A program made the position numbers and the translations under genes. The notes below the pieces were generated by a model that saw nothing but the letters and a program-made list of their open reading frames with translations, was not told where the DNA came from and did no database searches. 64,000 bases of DNA. It comes from Dermatophagoides farinae (Eukaryota; Arthropoda; Arachnida; Sarcoptiformes; Pyroglyphidae). Shown piece by piece: positions 27,514 through 42,000 of the stretch. Numbering within the stretch: the first letter of the stretch is position 1; each line of letters opens with the position of its first letter. The stretch spans positions 6,634,001 to 6,698,000 of the forward strand of contig NC_134678.1 of assembly GCF_024713945.1 (NCBI RefSeq). The letters run 5' to 3'.

Positions 27514-30500
27514 ACAACAACAACAACGTCAATATTTAAATCATAATCGTTTGAATAACCTTGATTTATTGAATGATTCTAATAATAAAAAACATTCGAA
27601 AACGAAAACAACACAGACCACTATAGCTTCCGATATGAATCGTACAATATTAAAACTTAACAATACTACTACTAGTAGTAGTGGTGGTAATATTGGTAGT
27701 AGTAATAATGGTGCTGATATAAGTAAACGATCAACATCCGATTTATCACCATCATCTTTATCATCATCATCATCGATGTCATCATCAACAATGTCATCAT
27801 CATCATCATCATCTTCTTCCTCATCATCATCATCATCGTCTAGTTCATCAACAAATTCTTCACCAATACATCGAACGTCTAGGTCATCATTGTTGACAAC
27901 ATCTTCGTTGATTACGACGACAACAACAACAACGACGACGATGACGACGACAACAACAATGACATCATCATCAAGATGTTCATTATCAACACAGACGAAT
28001 ACGATGACGATGATGACTAAAATGATTCAATCAAATGATCTCAATCAACAGAAACAAAAATCAAATAATCGAAAACAACAAATGTCTGGTAAGTGGTTTT
28101 TTTTTAAAAAAAGTATTAACTAAGAAGAAGAGAGATTGACAAAATTCATTTATTCATTTTCATTCGTTTTCAAATTGTCAAATTGAATTATATTACCTGT
28201 CATATTTAACCGACAACAAACATATGATTGGTTTTTCTTCTTTTGATTGTTGTCAAACAATTTTTTTTTTTTTTGTTTCTCTATTCAATTTGATTAGATT
28301 CAAGTTTTATTCGATTCGTGAATTAAATTGCTAATTAGTGCGTGATAAGTGGTTGTTTATTACCATCATCATCATCATCATTTATTGCTGTTGCTGTTAT
28401 ATCATAACGTTTACCATTTTCTTCCCCCTCCCCCAGAGATCAATATAGTCAAAAAGGAAATTTATTTTCATTTCATTTCATTTTTTGTCAATTATCAATT
28501 TTCAGATTTTTTTTTTGTTTTGTTTTTCGAATGAATTTAAATGAAACGGTGTGAATTTTAAAATTCAATGAAAAAAAAAATTTTTGTTTTTCAAAATTAG
28601 CAAAGAAACTTGTTGTTGTTGTTGTTGTTGTTACTATTTCACTATTATCGGTTATCATTAGACGTTGTATTTCTGTTATATGAAAAAAAAAATGAAATAG
28701 ACACAAACACAAACACAAACAAACACACACACACACAGTGGGAAGAGAAAATTGAAGACCACCATGAGAGAGAGAGAGAAGCAGACATGAAGTGCGGTAT
28801 GATGTTCATCGTTGATGATGATGACGATGGTGGTGGTTGTTGTTGTTGTTGTTGTTTTTATATTTGACTTCCGCATTCTTATCCGGCATCATCATCATCA
28901 TCATCATCAACGATGAACAAGTTGTGTGTGCATGTGTGTGTATATGGTAATGGTGAATGAGATAGCAAAAAAAAAAAAAAAAAAAAAAAAGAAAATCAAA
29001 GAAATTGTCGGCATTTTTTTTTTCTTTTTCTTCTTATTCAACAATCCACAACCAATTACCACCACATCAGTCTAAACAAAATTCATCATTCGTCGTTATT
29101 GTTGTTGTTGTTGTTTTTTTCGGTAAACATAATCTTGTTCAAAAAAAAAAAAAAAAAATGTATCCGTCGTCTTCGTCTTCATAGTTTATTTTTTTTTCTT
29201 CATTCTGTTGTTGTTGTTTTTGTTGCTGTTCCAATTTTTCTTTTTCTTTTCCTTCATGCTGTTTGTTGTTGTTGTTGTTGTTGTTGCTGTATACATATGA
29301 TCACTACACACACACAAAATTCATTATTTGTGTGAGATTTTTGTCTGTGTGTGTGTGTGTATGTATTTCTCACACTTGTATTAAAATTGGAAATTTTTTT
29401 CTTTTTCTTCGTTCATCTTTGTTCATTCATTTTAAAGACAAAATGTCGTCGTCGTCGTCGTCGTCGATCTATCTTTATTTTTTTTTATTATATAAATAAT
29501 GAAAATTGTGGCCATTTCGACTTAATAAACTGACAACGTTAACGACGACGACGACGACAAAGGGCGTCATCTTGTTTTCATTTTTTGTGGCTACAATGTA
29601 TTTTAGTAGTAGTATATATTTGAATTTGAATAAATGTGTCAAATTTTTTTTTTGTGTCTGGAATTTTCAAATTATAATGATCAACATCCTATCATTTATG
29701 AATGGCTCCATATTATTGGATAAGCTATTCCGTTCGATATTATGATGATCATCATCATTTTTTTCACTTTAATTATCTAAATATAATAATTTATGATCTA
29801 TTTTTTTCAGTTTAAAATTATTCAATCAGTGGTGTTGTTGTTAGTTTTTAATGATAAAACTTTTTTTTTCTATTTTATAGTTTATTCAATCCATCCATTT
29901 AAACATTAACATTTTCGATTCGATTCACGAATTTTCACTATAGTAACACTATAGGTAATAATTTCAAGTAGCATTATTAGTGAAAATAGTTTATTTGGAT
30001 TCAATTTTATTGTTGTTGTAGTAGCATTTCATACAGTAATATATGGATGGAGGGAGATGAAAAGTAAGAGAGAGAGAGTTAAACTCAATCATCATCATCA
30101 TATAATACACAAGAAAATATCAACAGAAAATTGGATACCAACTATCATCGTGGATATGAGTTTTTTTTTTCTCTCTCTTTTTTATAATGGTAGTAGTAGT
30201 TCTAATTTGAATATGTTCCTCTTGTTCATCCTCCTCTTTGGACACTAAAAAAAAAATTGAGGAGGATGATAACTTTCTACTTCCTTTTATTTTTTTTTCT
30301 CACACACATACATTCATATATATATATATATATATACTACTACTCGCCACATGGATTACCAATACGTGTCTATCGTACTGCTAGCGGCTTTGCCTTTGCA
30401 TTCCATTTCAATTTAAAACATCAAGTTTTATATGCATGCTTTTATGCGTGCTTGTGTTTGTTTGTCTGTCTGTGTGTATATCCTCACAATCTGTTTTTTT

Positions 30501-33500
30501 TTGTGATGACTGTTTTTTTTTCTTTTGCTTGTAATGTTGTATATTGTGTTGAATTGATCTGAATTTCATCAACAATTCTATATCTCTAAATACACATTTT
30601 TTTTTTTTGATCATCATCAAGAATCCAGAATAGAATATATATATCAATTTTAAGTGAAAAACAACCACAAATAAATGAACCACCAGCAGCAAAACAAAAA
30701 TAACGACAAAAAATCAAGCTATAGGATAAGTAGTTGTTTTCGGCATATAACATTCAAAACGTAAGTAACGTTATCCTGGTTATATATGTGTTGTGGCCAA
30801 CTATGTCCCAGAACATCATGATGATGATGATGATAATTTTTGTGATATTTTTTTTCCTCCCCTTCACAACAGACACACATTCATAAACACATAGACGACG
30901 ACGACTCAAACGAATGATTATGATGATGATGATGATGATGAGAATGATAGAAAAAAAATAACAAAACCTTACTCACTTATATACACACACATAGACAAAA
31001 CAACAACATTCATTGTGAGTTTGATTGAAAATATATGTTTGTATGTGTGTGTGTGTGTGTGTTATATATTTCCAATATATTTCATCATCTGTATTATATA
31101 CAGACTTTATATTCGAATTTTTTTTTGTTTTGTTTGCCCCTTTTTCTTCATTTGTGCGTGTGTGTGTAAATGTAATTTCTTCTTTTTATGGCTACTTCCT
31201 TTCTTTGGCTTGTTGTTGTTGCTGCTGTTGTTGTTCTTGAATTGTGTGTGTGTGTGTTGGTTTAATATTTATCCTGGATGGATGATTTGTTTGTTTGTGT
31301 TTCTAAGGAATCGAATTTTGGAATATTTTAATTATCCTTCATAGTTTTGCATTTTTTACATGAATTGTCTATTTTTCCTCACTGTTTTCTTGTGAATATT
31401 TGTTTTATTTTATTTTTATTTTATTTTTCTGCTCCTGAACACTATAAAAATATTCGATTATCTAACATGGGAAAAAATTGTAAAGTTTTTTTCCCATTAT
31501 TGTCAATGATGATGATGCACCAACAACAACCACCTTTCAATTGGCTTTGACAAACGATAAAAAAAACAGCTATCTTCAAATCATCAATTCATATATATAT
31601 ATGCATAATCGATTATGATAAAATTTAAGCATTTTATTATTATGATGATGATGATGATTTTGTGAATATCAAAAATGAAAAGAATGTATATTCATGAATA
31701 TTCGATCGACAACAACAACAACAACACAACATTGGTGTACTATTGAATTATCGAATTGTAAATGTAATTTGATTCGATAATTAGAATCCTTTTTTTTTCT
31801 TTCGTGAATTCGAAATTCGGTTTTATTTTCTTGCTTCTCATTTGTTTCAAAAATTTGACCTTTTTTCATTTTTATCTGTGTGTGTCTGTATATATATGTG
31901 CACGTTGTTTTTATTTTGTCGTCGTCGTCGTCTTCGTTTTCGTCTACGTTTTTTATCTTTGTTTTTATCATCATCAACTAATATATATATCTGCCGCCAT
32001 AACTATCATCATTGAATCACCGAGCCTAAAAGAATTTCGATTTTTTTTCAAACTTTCAAATAAACAGTGAAGAGAAAGAGTGAGAGAGAGAGGTGTTTCT
32101 TCTAGAATGGGGCGGTGGAGCAATAAAGAAGATAATAGGGGAAGGAAAGAATGATGATGATGATGAACATCTATATTCAGCCAAGTGTTGAACAAAACAG
32201 CCACAACAAAAAAAACCCCTGCCAAACACACAAACATCCTAAAATCATTGAAATATCTGTGTCATCGTGATCATTCTGCAGACAAAACTTTCATTCTTTC
32301 CTTCCTATTATTGCAAATGTATGCCCCCGTATAAATTGTATTGAATTTTACCACATTCTATAATATATTATCATCATCATCATTATCATCATGATTTAAT
32401 GAGAAAAAATAAATACCAACAAATTCATTATACGTTGTCGACTTTGTTTTCGATTTCGTTTGATTTTCCATTACCATTCATTTTCGGGTATTTTTTTTCA
32501 CCATTTTTCTGTGTTTTTCTTTTTTATCTGATGATTCGTATCACCGTTTTTTTTTTTTTTTTTTGATATAAATGAAAATTTTTTGTTTTGTTTTTGTTAT
32601 GTGTGTGTGTGTAATTTTCTCTGATTGATTGTTTAGCAAAAACAACTCTATAATTGAATGAAGAAAAAAAAGTTTTTTTAATTTGAATTACCTGTGTGTG
32701 TGTGTATAATATAAGTGATCATCAAGATCAAGTATCTTTAGAGATATTTTTTTTTGTTATTGTTGTTGTTGAATATCTGTGCTTGTGTTTGTTTAATCTT
32801 TTCTTTCAATTCATCAACAATTTATATATATTTGTTTTTAACGTTAATATTTTTGCCAATTCATGGCATCCCAATCATCATAAACACGTAGCAAAATAAT
32901 ATATCTGATGATGATGATGATGATTTGGCTCCACCTCATCCCACCTTTTAATATTTGAATGGTGGATTCTAGCCACACTTTATTATCATCATTTTTTGTT
33001 GATGGCCCCACGACAGGCGACTATGATGATGATGATGATGATTGTTAGTAACAATATTGTTAATGTGTCGTAATATTGAATGAATGAATTGAATTTAATG
33101 TCTATTTGTGTTGATGGATGCATGGATAGCATACACATACATAATAATAATAATAAAGTCTGAACCATACACACACAAACACAATCTCTTATCACTTGTT
33201 GTTGTTGTTGTCTTGACTTTAAAAAAAAGAATTGTGTATATTGTGTATATATATGTTTGATGATTGGCAATAACATATATTGACGCCAGTGTCCATGATT
33301 ATTTCACTTACCCGCCTTCTCTTTTTTTTATATATATCCCTTTAATAGTAAATCATCCATTCAATCCAATAAATCTCAGTCAAATTTTTTTATTATTATT
33401 AATATGATTCATCTGTATTACACACGTTTATTATATATACACGAAATCCATTCTCTTGTCTGTGTGTCTGTTTTCTTTTTTTTTTGTAACAATATTTTAT

Positions 33501-36500
33501 TATCATCATAAATGATGATGATGATGAAGCAAAAGAAAATCTTTGTTTGTATATGTGTTTGTGTTTGTGAATAATTATCCTATATTTTGCATATTTGCGT
33601 GTAAGATATTTTTTTCCCTTTTGATTTGTTGTTTTTTTTAAAGATTTTGATCTTAATCTGAAAAATATTTAGATTAAGAAAAAAAAATTACCGCCCACCT
33701 TATTATATAGCCACCCATGCATTAGGTATAAGCTGAGGACACACATTATTATATGATGAAAGTGGGTGTTGGTGGTGGTGATTGCTGTTGCGTAACCGGT
33801 ATACCGGTTCTTTTTTTGTCACACTGTTAGCCGACAAAAAACGTTCATCTCCAATTTGTTTTTTGTTGTTTTACCTTTTTTTTTATTTTGTAAATTTTCC
33901 ATGATTAAATAATTTTACCTTCATTTTTTTTTCTTTCTTTTTTTTTCACCCGTGAAAATATGTGTTTGTCTATGTATGTTTTTGTGTCGCTTACCAACCA
34001 ACTAGGATTACCATCATCATCATCAAATAGGAGTAATAATCATCATCATAATGATGACATTATTCAAGCTAATCAACAGCAGCAGCAGCAACAACAACAA
34101 CTTCAAAATTTAACAAAGACCATCAATAATAATGTGAAAAGGTCAAATGTTAATAATGATAATAATGGCCATTTAAAATTATTGATTAATACAAAAAAAT
34201 CTTTGTTATCTTCATCATCATCATCATCATCATCATCATTTGAAGAAGAAGAAGAAGAAGAAACAGAAGAATCTAATAACCTTGATAATAATAATAATGA
34301 AAATGATTCTAATGGTTACAATAATCGATGTATACCATTGTTAATTCTGTCCACACCTTCATCACCATCAAGTTCATCGTCAACATCTAATCATATTATC
34401 GATAGTGGTGGATGTATTAATAAAAAAATTCCAAAGAAAAAATTCCTTTCATTAAATACAAAATTATCCAAAACGAATGAAAATAAAATCATTATTGTGG
34501 ACAATAACAACATCATTTCTAGTACAAAAGAAAAAGTCACTGAAACGATCGATAATAATATCAGTAGCCATACAGCAACGAATAAGATATTGATCGATAA
34601 AACCCATCGTCAACAACAACAACAACAACAGCAGAAGGAAAAAATCAAAAAACAACAACAAGAAATAGAAAACTTTGCCGACAAAAGCCAACAACAAGAA
34701 AAAATAGTAGTCAACAATAATAAATACATCGTTACGACGGCTGTTGAAAATAGTGGCAATAAAACTATATCTTCTGTAGCTAAGAAACGAAAAAAAGAAA
34801 TTTCAACATCGACATCTTGTTTATCGGCGGCCAGTGTTGCTGCTGGTCAGCAATCAGACAACGGTAATAACAACAACAACAACAACATTATCGAATCGAA
34901 TTTCAACAACGGTGTTTGTGTAAAGATAGTGTCTGACACAAATAGTTTGAAAAGTGATTTGAAAAAAATTGAACGAAACGATAATAATAATAATAAAATG
35001 GACAATATGGATAATGTTGATTTGATCGCTACATATGATGGCCAAACACATGATGATGATTCAGTTACCAGTTTCAATATGACAAATAGTATGGATGAGT
35101 CAATGGATACATTGACTAAAAATATGGCCAATATAGGTAATGAACAAATCTCATCGAATGGTAAGTTTATTTAGCATTTTCCTATATATAAGTATAAGTA
35201 ATGATGTTTATTCACGGATTTAAAATTGATTTCTTTTCTAGATGGTGATAATGAACGTCCAGTCACTCCAAGCCCAGCAAATGTACAAGGCCTTCCATAT
35301 AAAGAACTCTGTGAACAAATACGTCATCAATTGGAATATTATTTTTCTTATAAAAATCTATCAAAAGATCAATATCTAGTATCACAAATGGATGATGAAC
35401 AATATGTTGCCATTTCGATTGTAGCCAATTTTGATAAAATACGTCGTCTAACAAATGATTTGGACTTGGTTGTTCAAGTGTTACGATCCAGCACAGAAGT
35501 TACTGTCGATGAGACCGGTACAAAAGTGAAACCGAATTCAAAACGACGTGTGGTCATATTACGTGATGTACCAGATGAAGTTACACGAGATATGATATTG
35601 AAGATTTTTGATGAATCTAAATGTCCAGTCAAATTGGAAAAATGTGAATCAACACATAATCAATCCTATTATCTTTACTTCCATGGTGATGAAGATGCTC
35701 AAAAAGCAATGACTTACCTACGTGATGAATTGGTATACTATCCATCAACACAGATACCGATTTTAGCCCGTATCAAAGCCAAGCCAACTGTTCGTCATAC
35801 GAATCCAACTAATCCAGTATTGGGACCTAATAATAAGCCCAATTCTGTAGTCCTTGGTGCTCCTATGTCAGTACCGCCACATAATGTGATAAGTCCGATA
35901 GGAATTGTGACTGCTCCTAGTCCCGTTGGTTCTACCATATCCAGTCATTCGGCTGCCGTTTCACCCGTATCTAGTATGTCTGGATCGATTATTAATCCAA
36001 GTAACCAGCAACCCAATCATTCGACACCAACTGTTTTATTGCCAACAAGTGCTACTATTCCTGGTGGACCATCAGGAACCGCCGAATCGACAATAAATGC
36101 AATACCTTATCCAAATACCGCCAGTGTTTATCCTTACAATGTGCCTCCTTTGACAAGAGTAAGTAATCAGTTTTATATTTGAAACTGTATTATTTACTGA
36201 TCTATTTGATTTCAGGTTTACCCACCATCACCATTCTATGCGACGCCAATAATGACATCTATTTCGAATGCATATGATCTGAGTACAGTGTTTGTTGCAA
36301 ATGGCTTGGCACCACATTATACACCAAATAGTAATGTAGCCACAACAGGACATTCAGGTGGTCCAACACCACCACCCGGTAGTGTTTGCATTCCTCAGGC
36401 AATTTTTATTCCGACGACAACAAATTGTCAAATAGTAAATGGAAATCATGTTATTGGTGCTGCTAATAATGGTCCTGGTTCCGCTACTGGCCCACCTGGT

Positions 36501-39045
36501 GTTGTTTCAGCCAACGCCAACCCTGAATTTAATACTGTACAAATGGTAGCGCCTATTTTGAATCCATCTGATGGCGGAAATCATCGATATAGTTTTGGCT
36601 ATACGCCACCATCTTCAAATGTTGGCCAACCATATGCCCACCATAATTCTTCGTATCAACCTTCTTACATGAAATCACATGGATCACAATCCCATCATCG
36701 TGGTGGGGGGTATGGTGGCAACAATGGAACAAACATGTCCGGAAGTGGTAAACCGTACCGTGGTGGTAATGGATATAATTCCAACAAATACAACAATTCG
36801 GGTGGTAGTGGCGGTGGTCCATCGTATGGCCAACATCATGCCAATTCAACTACTCATCATAATTCCGCCAGTTCTCATCATGGAGGCAACTATGGTGGCC
36901 ATCATGGATCAAATCATAGTCATTATCATCAACAACAACAACAGCAGCAGCAACAACCACCGCCGCCGCCATCATCATCAACAACAATGACGTCTTCTGT
37001 TGGACAAAGTTCATCTGGCAATAACAATAAAGGTAATAACGTTAATAATACGACAACTTCCACCCAATCATCATCAAGTCAATCACATCCGATAACTGGA
37101 AATACAATCGATACGACGATGGGCAACAAAATTTCATCATCTGCATCTTCATCATCAAACAAATCTTCAGCTGCCAATCATCATCAAACATCTAAGTCAA
37201 ATCCATCAATGTCTTCATCGTCGTCGTCGTCGTCGTCGTCAACTTATCCCAATAATAACAATAAGGTGGTGCAATCATCAAATAATCATAATCATTCGAA
37301 TGCTGCTAGTTCTGAAAATAACAACAACAATTTTACCTCGACTTCCGTGCCACATTCTTCATCATCATCCAACTGGAACAATAAATCAAATGTTGACAAA
37401 TCTTCAATGAAAGAAGAACAACAAACAACACGAAATACACAGACGACAATTCCAAATTCTTCAAACCGTTCGGTTAATCAACAAGCTGTGATCAATAATA
37501 ATTTGGGTCAAACCTCAACAAATACTTCGAATCGTAACATGTCGTCATCATCATCATCGTCGTCGTCAAATACGAAACAATTATACAATTCTGGAATGAC
37601 TCAACAAACATCAAATACAAGAGCTAATTCATCGAATCAGAATTCTCCGTATCGTTCAAATTCTAGTGCTTCAAAATCTAATGATCGTAATAGTGGTGGC
37701 CCAAATAATGATTCGTCCAACAATCGGCCTGAAAAATCATCGCGATATCCACGTAATAGCTCAGGTGCTGGAACTTCCGGAAAATCTTCCTATAATAATA
37801 ATCGAGGTGGTGGTGGTGGTGGTTCTGGAAGCTCAAATCGAAGTGGCTCTGGTCATGGCCAACATCAGCATAACCATCATCAACATCAATCAAATTCAAC
37901 GACAACCACCGAACAACCATTTGATCTGATGGCCAATGCATTTCCACCATTGCCTGGATCAGATGATCAGCAGCAAACAAATATGGCTACCACTGTTCAA
38001 ACATTAGAAGCGACGAACAAAGATTTGTCTGATATAAATAGAACAACACCGAATGTGCCTAATGTATCTGTTTCCTCTTCATCGGAACATCATTCAACAT
38101 CAACGAAAAATCAAGAAAGTATGGCTAATATAGTCAAAGGTGATAATGTATTAATAACTGGTGATCAATCTTGTCCTCCTCTTTCTTCATCATCATCTCC
38201 ATCTATTTTTCATGAACATAATGGTAACGTTGGAGCAGCAACATCATCATCATCGACGACGATTTTAGCCGCAACAACGATAAACAATAGATCCAACACA
38301 AATACTAATAATAATAATAATAATAATACTGCTACTAGTCACAATAATCGTAAACAGCAACAGACTTCATTTAGCAATATTACAAATGGTGAATCCAAAA
38401 CGATAAATGGCAATATCGTTACTACAATTAAAGGACCAGGCAAATCATCATTATCTACAACTATCAATAATGATAATGTCCTTAATAATATATTGGCCAA
38501 AGATTCTGATTCATGCCATGGATCTTCTGAACAATCTGTGTCCACAACAACAAATACTACAAAGCCATCATCATTAAATAATAATAAAAAAACAGCTATT
38601 CAACTACAGAATAGTACCGAATCGATAAATAATAATAACAATAATTCTATTGATAATGGAACAAATGGATATATCGATATTGAACATTCCCAATCAGCAA
38701 TGAGTAAATTAACTTATTCACAAATAGCTAAACGTGGTAAATTGGATACTACCAATACGGCCATAATGGGCAATTCCAATGTTTTTGTTGATACAATGAA
38801 TGATTCAAATAGTAATAATAATAATAATAATTCTCCATTGTGTAACGTTAGTGGTGGTAATATGCAATCATCGTCAGCATCATTGATTGCCACCAATAAT
38901 AATATTCATCATTCGGCTACTAATTTGTCAGCTTCCACAAACGCTTTGTCTACTCCCCATGCATTGGTGGTAAGTTTCAATCATATTTGTGAATTACAAT
39001 GTGTGTGAATAAAAAAAAAATATTTTTTCTTCCGCTTAGAAATGA
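21232..39045 (+). CDS. larp4: Giant La-related protein 4 (LARP4/LARP4B type)
   Basis: Six coding exons join with consistent phases: 21232-22038, 26936-28088, 34006-35160, 35242-36158, 36216-38969 and 39040-39045 (AAA TGA). The product would be 2263 residues against about 720-740 for vertebrate LARP4/4B. LARP4 proteins bind poly(A) RNA and poly(A)-binding protein, stabilise mRNA and promote translation in the cytoplasm. The diagnostic core is in exon 4. The La motif (residues about 1055-1140) has LCEQIRHQLEYYFSYKNLSK, DQYLVSQMD and YVAISIVANF. The RRM (about 1148-1225) has RRVVILRDVPDEV and LARIKAKP. C-terminal LARP4-like elements are FDLMANAFPPLPG (about 1912) and LTYSQIAKRGK (about 2176). 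Everything else is Ser, Asn, Gln, Thr and His runs. Exon 1 starts at an ATG with an in-frame stop just upstream. The acceptor at 26935 is weak but keeps the frame. A shorter form starting at 33960 is possible. Confidence 0.8.
23857..23887. repeat. Poly(A) tract
   Basis: Thirty-one consecutive A residues within LARP4 intron 1. No retroposed coding sequence or target-site duplication was recognised beside it. Confidence 0.95.
24748..24771. repeat. Poly(T) tract
   Basis: Twenty-four consecutive T residues in LARP4 intron 1. Confidence 0.95.
28089..34005. other. LARP4 intron 2 (5.9 kb), simple-sequence rich
   Basis: Begins with a strong GTAAGT donor in phase 1 and ends CCAACTAG. It is filled with (GTT)n, (CAT)n, (CA)n, poly-T and poly-A, and shows no coding exon. 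A stretch of less repetitive sequence at about 30330-30430 and a 16-nt perfect palindrome at 33794-33809 stand out. Confidence 0.6.
33794..33809. promoter_or_regulatory. Perfect 16-nt palindrome AACCGGTATACCGGTT
   Basis: The sequence equals its own reverse complement and contains two CCGGT half-motifs resembling the Grainyhead/CP2 consensus (AACCGGTT). It lies 166 nt upstream of an in-frame ATG that reads into LARP4 exon 3. Regulatory function is inferred only from the motif. Confidence 0.35.
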
Positions 39046-42000
39046 ACGTGACAAATATTTTGGCTTTAATATCTTTATATATACAATACATGTCATCATT
39101 GGTTGTGGAATCTATTGGAATCTTTTGCTCATCATCTCAAGAAAATGAAAAAAAAAGAAAAAAAAATTTTCAAGAATACCATACATGGTTATTTGTTTTA
39201 TTTTTTCGTACATTGTTTTGAAAACGATCTCTTTTGATCTTTACACAAACACACACACACTCATACAATTTTTATCATAGTGTTCGAGATATAAAGAAAA
39301 AATTTTATTAGCATCATTATCATCATAGTCTACTTGAAAAAAAAACAAATTCATTACAAATTTTGAAAATTCTGACAATGACCATCCTCACCTCGTTACC
39401 ACCCAACCCCAGAAATTGCCCATAAATTTAATTGATAAATAACTTATATCCACCATTTCTTCTGTATATTCAAGATATAAAAAAAAATTGTAATGAATTG
39501 AAATGAAACTCAAATATCTTTTCTTTCTTTCTTTTTTTTGTACTCTCTCGAATTCATTTGAGAATGATGATGATGCATCCTCCATATATTGTGGTATGAA
39601 AACCTTGTTTCAACATTATTTTTTTTTCTACATAATCATAATTCTCATTGAACACATCACCACCAATACCACCACCACAATGCAATGCAGATATGTTTGT
39701 ATAACACTCATCCAGAATTTTTTTTTTTTTTTTGTTCTCAAAGTCTGTCGATATATTATGATGATGATATTTATGCAGCTTTCATCGTTGTTTTTTTTCA
39801 TCATCATCATCATCATCATTTTTTTTTTGATCATTGATTGACATGAGCATTTTCGCTCAATGATACACAAATAAACACACACACACACACACACACATAC
39901 ACCTACCTACCGGAATATAATTCATATTGTATATGGGTTTTTTTTTGTTCTGGATATAAAAGAAATTTTTTTTCTTCATATTGTGATCATCATCAAATAC
40001 ACAAGCTTGTAATATCTATCATTCGAATGTTTTTTTTTTCATTTTCGATTTTCAATGTATACCTTACTACACACACACAGACATTACATTTACCATTGTG
40101 TTTTTCAAATTCAGTGTGATCATTTATTAATTCTTTTTTTGTGCGTATGTGTGTGTGTGGGTGTGTGAAAAAATTCTCTTTTTTTTAATTGTATCAACAA
40201 TCAACAATACAAACGACATCATGATCAACGATAAAATAAACAAACAAACAAACAACCAGTGACGAAAATCTAGCAGATAAAAGAATTTTTTTTTTTATTT
40301 TCAAATAATAACAAATGTGACAAAATTTGATTCCAATTTGTTATACACATACAATACACTTCCATCAAGAAAAATCAAATTCTGTGTTCATCATGTGAAG
40401 ATGGTTGAGAAGAAATGATATATAACTTTTATCAATCAATCAATCAAACACTAAAAACTACATATAATAGGTAAAACAATGAAGAATTTAATCGGAATCA
40501 ATTTACACATAATTTATAGGTAATTATCATATATAAAAAAAAGTATTGATTTATTCGATCCAATCAATCAATCGATCCATCCATATGTCCATCACATTCA
40601 TATTAGATTTTCACACATATATTTATAATACTAATTTTATCAATAAGCTTTTTAGGTATATATTAGTTTTAGTATCTGGTTTTTTTTTCACTCACTGTTT
40701 TTTCTTCCATATTTGTTTTTCCATTTTTTCAATACTTGTGTTTGTGTGAGTGTGTGTGTGGATGAAACGTTTTTTTTCCTATCATTATCAATCGATCAAT
40801 ATAGAGACATCATCATTCTATCTGTAATGTATAACATCAACATCAACAACAACAACAACAACACTTGGAAATGATGATTGATTTTTAATCATTGTTTACA
40901 CATTAAAAAACAAACAAGAAAAAAAATCAAAATCAAACGGAATTTTTTTTTACATATAAAACATAAATATAAAAAACCAAAAAAAAAAAAAAAAAAAATT
41001 TATTTTTTCAACTCGAATATCACCGAAGATGATGATGATGATGATCATTGATATTTCATTTTTGTTATTCACAAACCACCATAATATACCCATCTCTTTC
41101 TCATTCTCTCTCTATATGTGGACATAAAATATCCAATCATCATCTGTTTTCCAATAATCAAACACCTACACACACACACATAATGGTTGATGATTGAAAA
41201 TTTTTTTTTTCTAATTTGTTATCTTTTTTTTGTCTAATATATAATTTAATAATTTATAAAAATCTCATCGCTTATCATATATCTCTTTAAATTCATTTTC
41301 ATTTTTTTTTCTTGCTTTGCTGTGTTTCGACTGTTATAATTATTTTATTTTATTTTATTTTTTTTTTTTCATTGTCAAATGTTATACATACACAGACAAA
41401 CAATTTCACCCATCACTACCACCAACACCACCACCAGTAAATACAACAAATCATCATTGAACACAGAAAAATATCTCAAAAACAAAAACAAAAAAAAAAA
41501 AAAATTTTCTTGCTCTGTGTGTGTGTCGGTGTGTGCGATTTTTTTTTCCGATTGATCATTTTGAATTTTTATCATATTACACAAAGCAAAGCATATTCTT
41601 TGAATATTATATCATTTATATTTACTTTAAATGTTATGTTATTTCGAATATTTATTCTCTCTCTCTCTCTCTCACTTTATATATAATATATATATTTTTT
41701 TTGTCTTCATTCGAATATGATGGTGATTACATAATATTCGTTTTTTTGTTTGTTTGTTTGTTTGTTGAACGTTTGCTTGTTGAATCAAATGAATCATCAT
41801 CATCATCATCCTCATCATCATTTATCAGAGACAAAATGGCATCATCAGACAACATACACACATACACACACCGACACTGCTAAAGAATTTGGCATTTTTT
41901 TTTTTAATTTTTTGTCAACAATTTTTTTTCTTCTTTCAAATGAATATATATTTATCATCTGTTTTCTTTTTTTTTTTTTTTTTTTTTTTTTTGATTTTGA

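Noticed and set aside
30257-30562. Open frame containing a non-repetitive patch (PHGLPIRVYRTASGFAFAF)
   Set aside because: The patch is the only balanced part; no fitting acceptor and donor pair in a LARP4-compatible phase was found, so it was not called an exon.
36553-36849. Antisense and alternate-frame open frames inside LARP4 exon 5
   Set aside because: Shadows of the real plus-strand exon; they have repetitive composition and no start or splice context.
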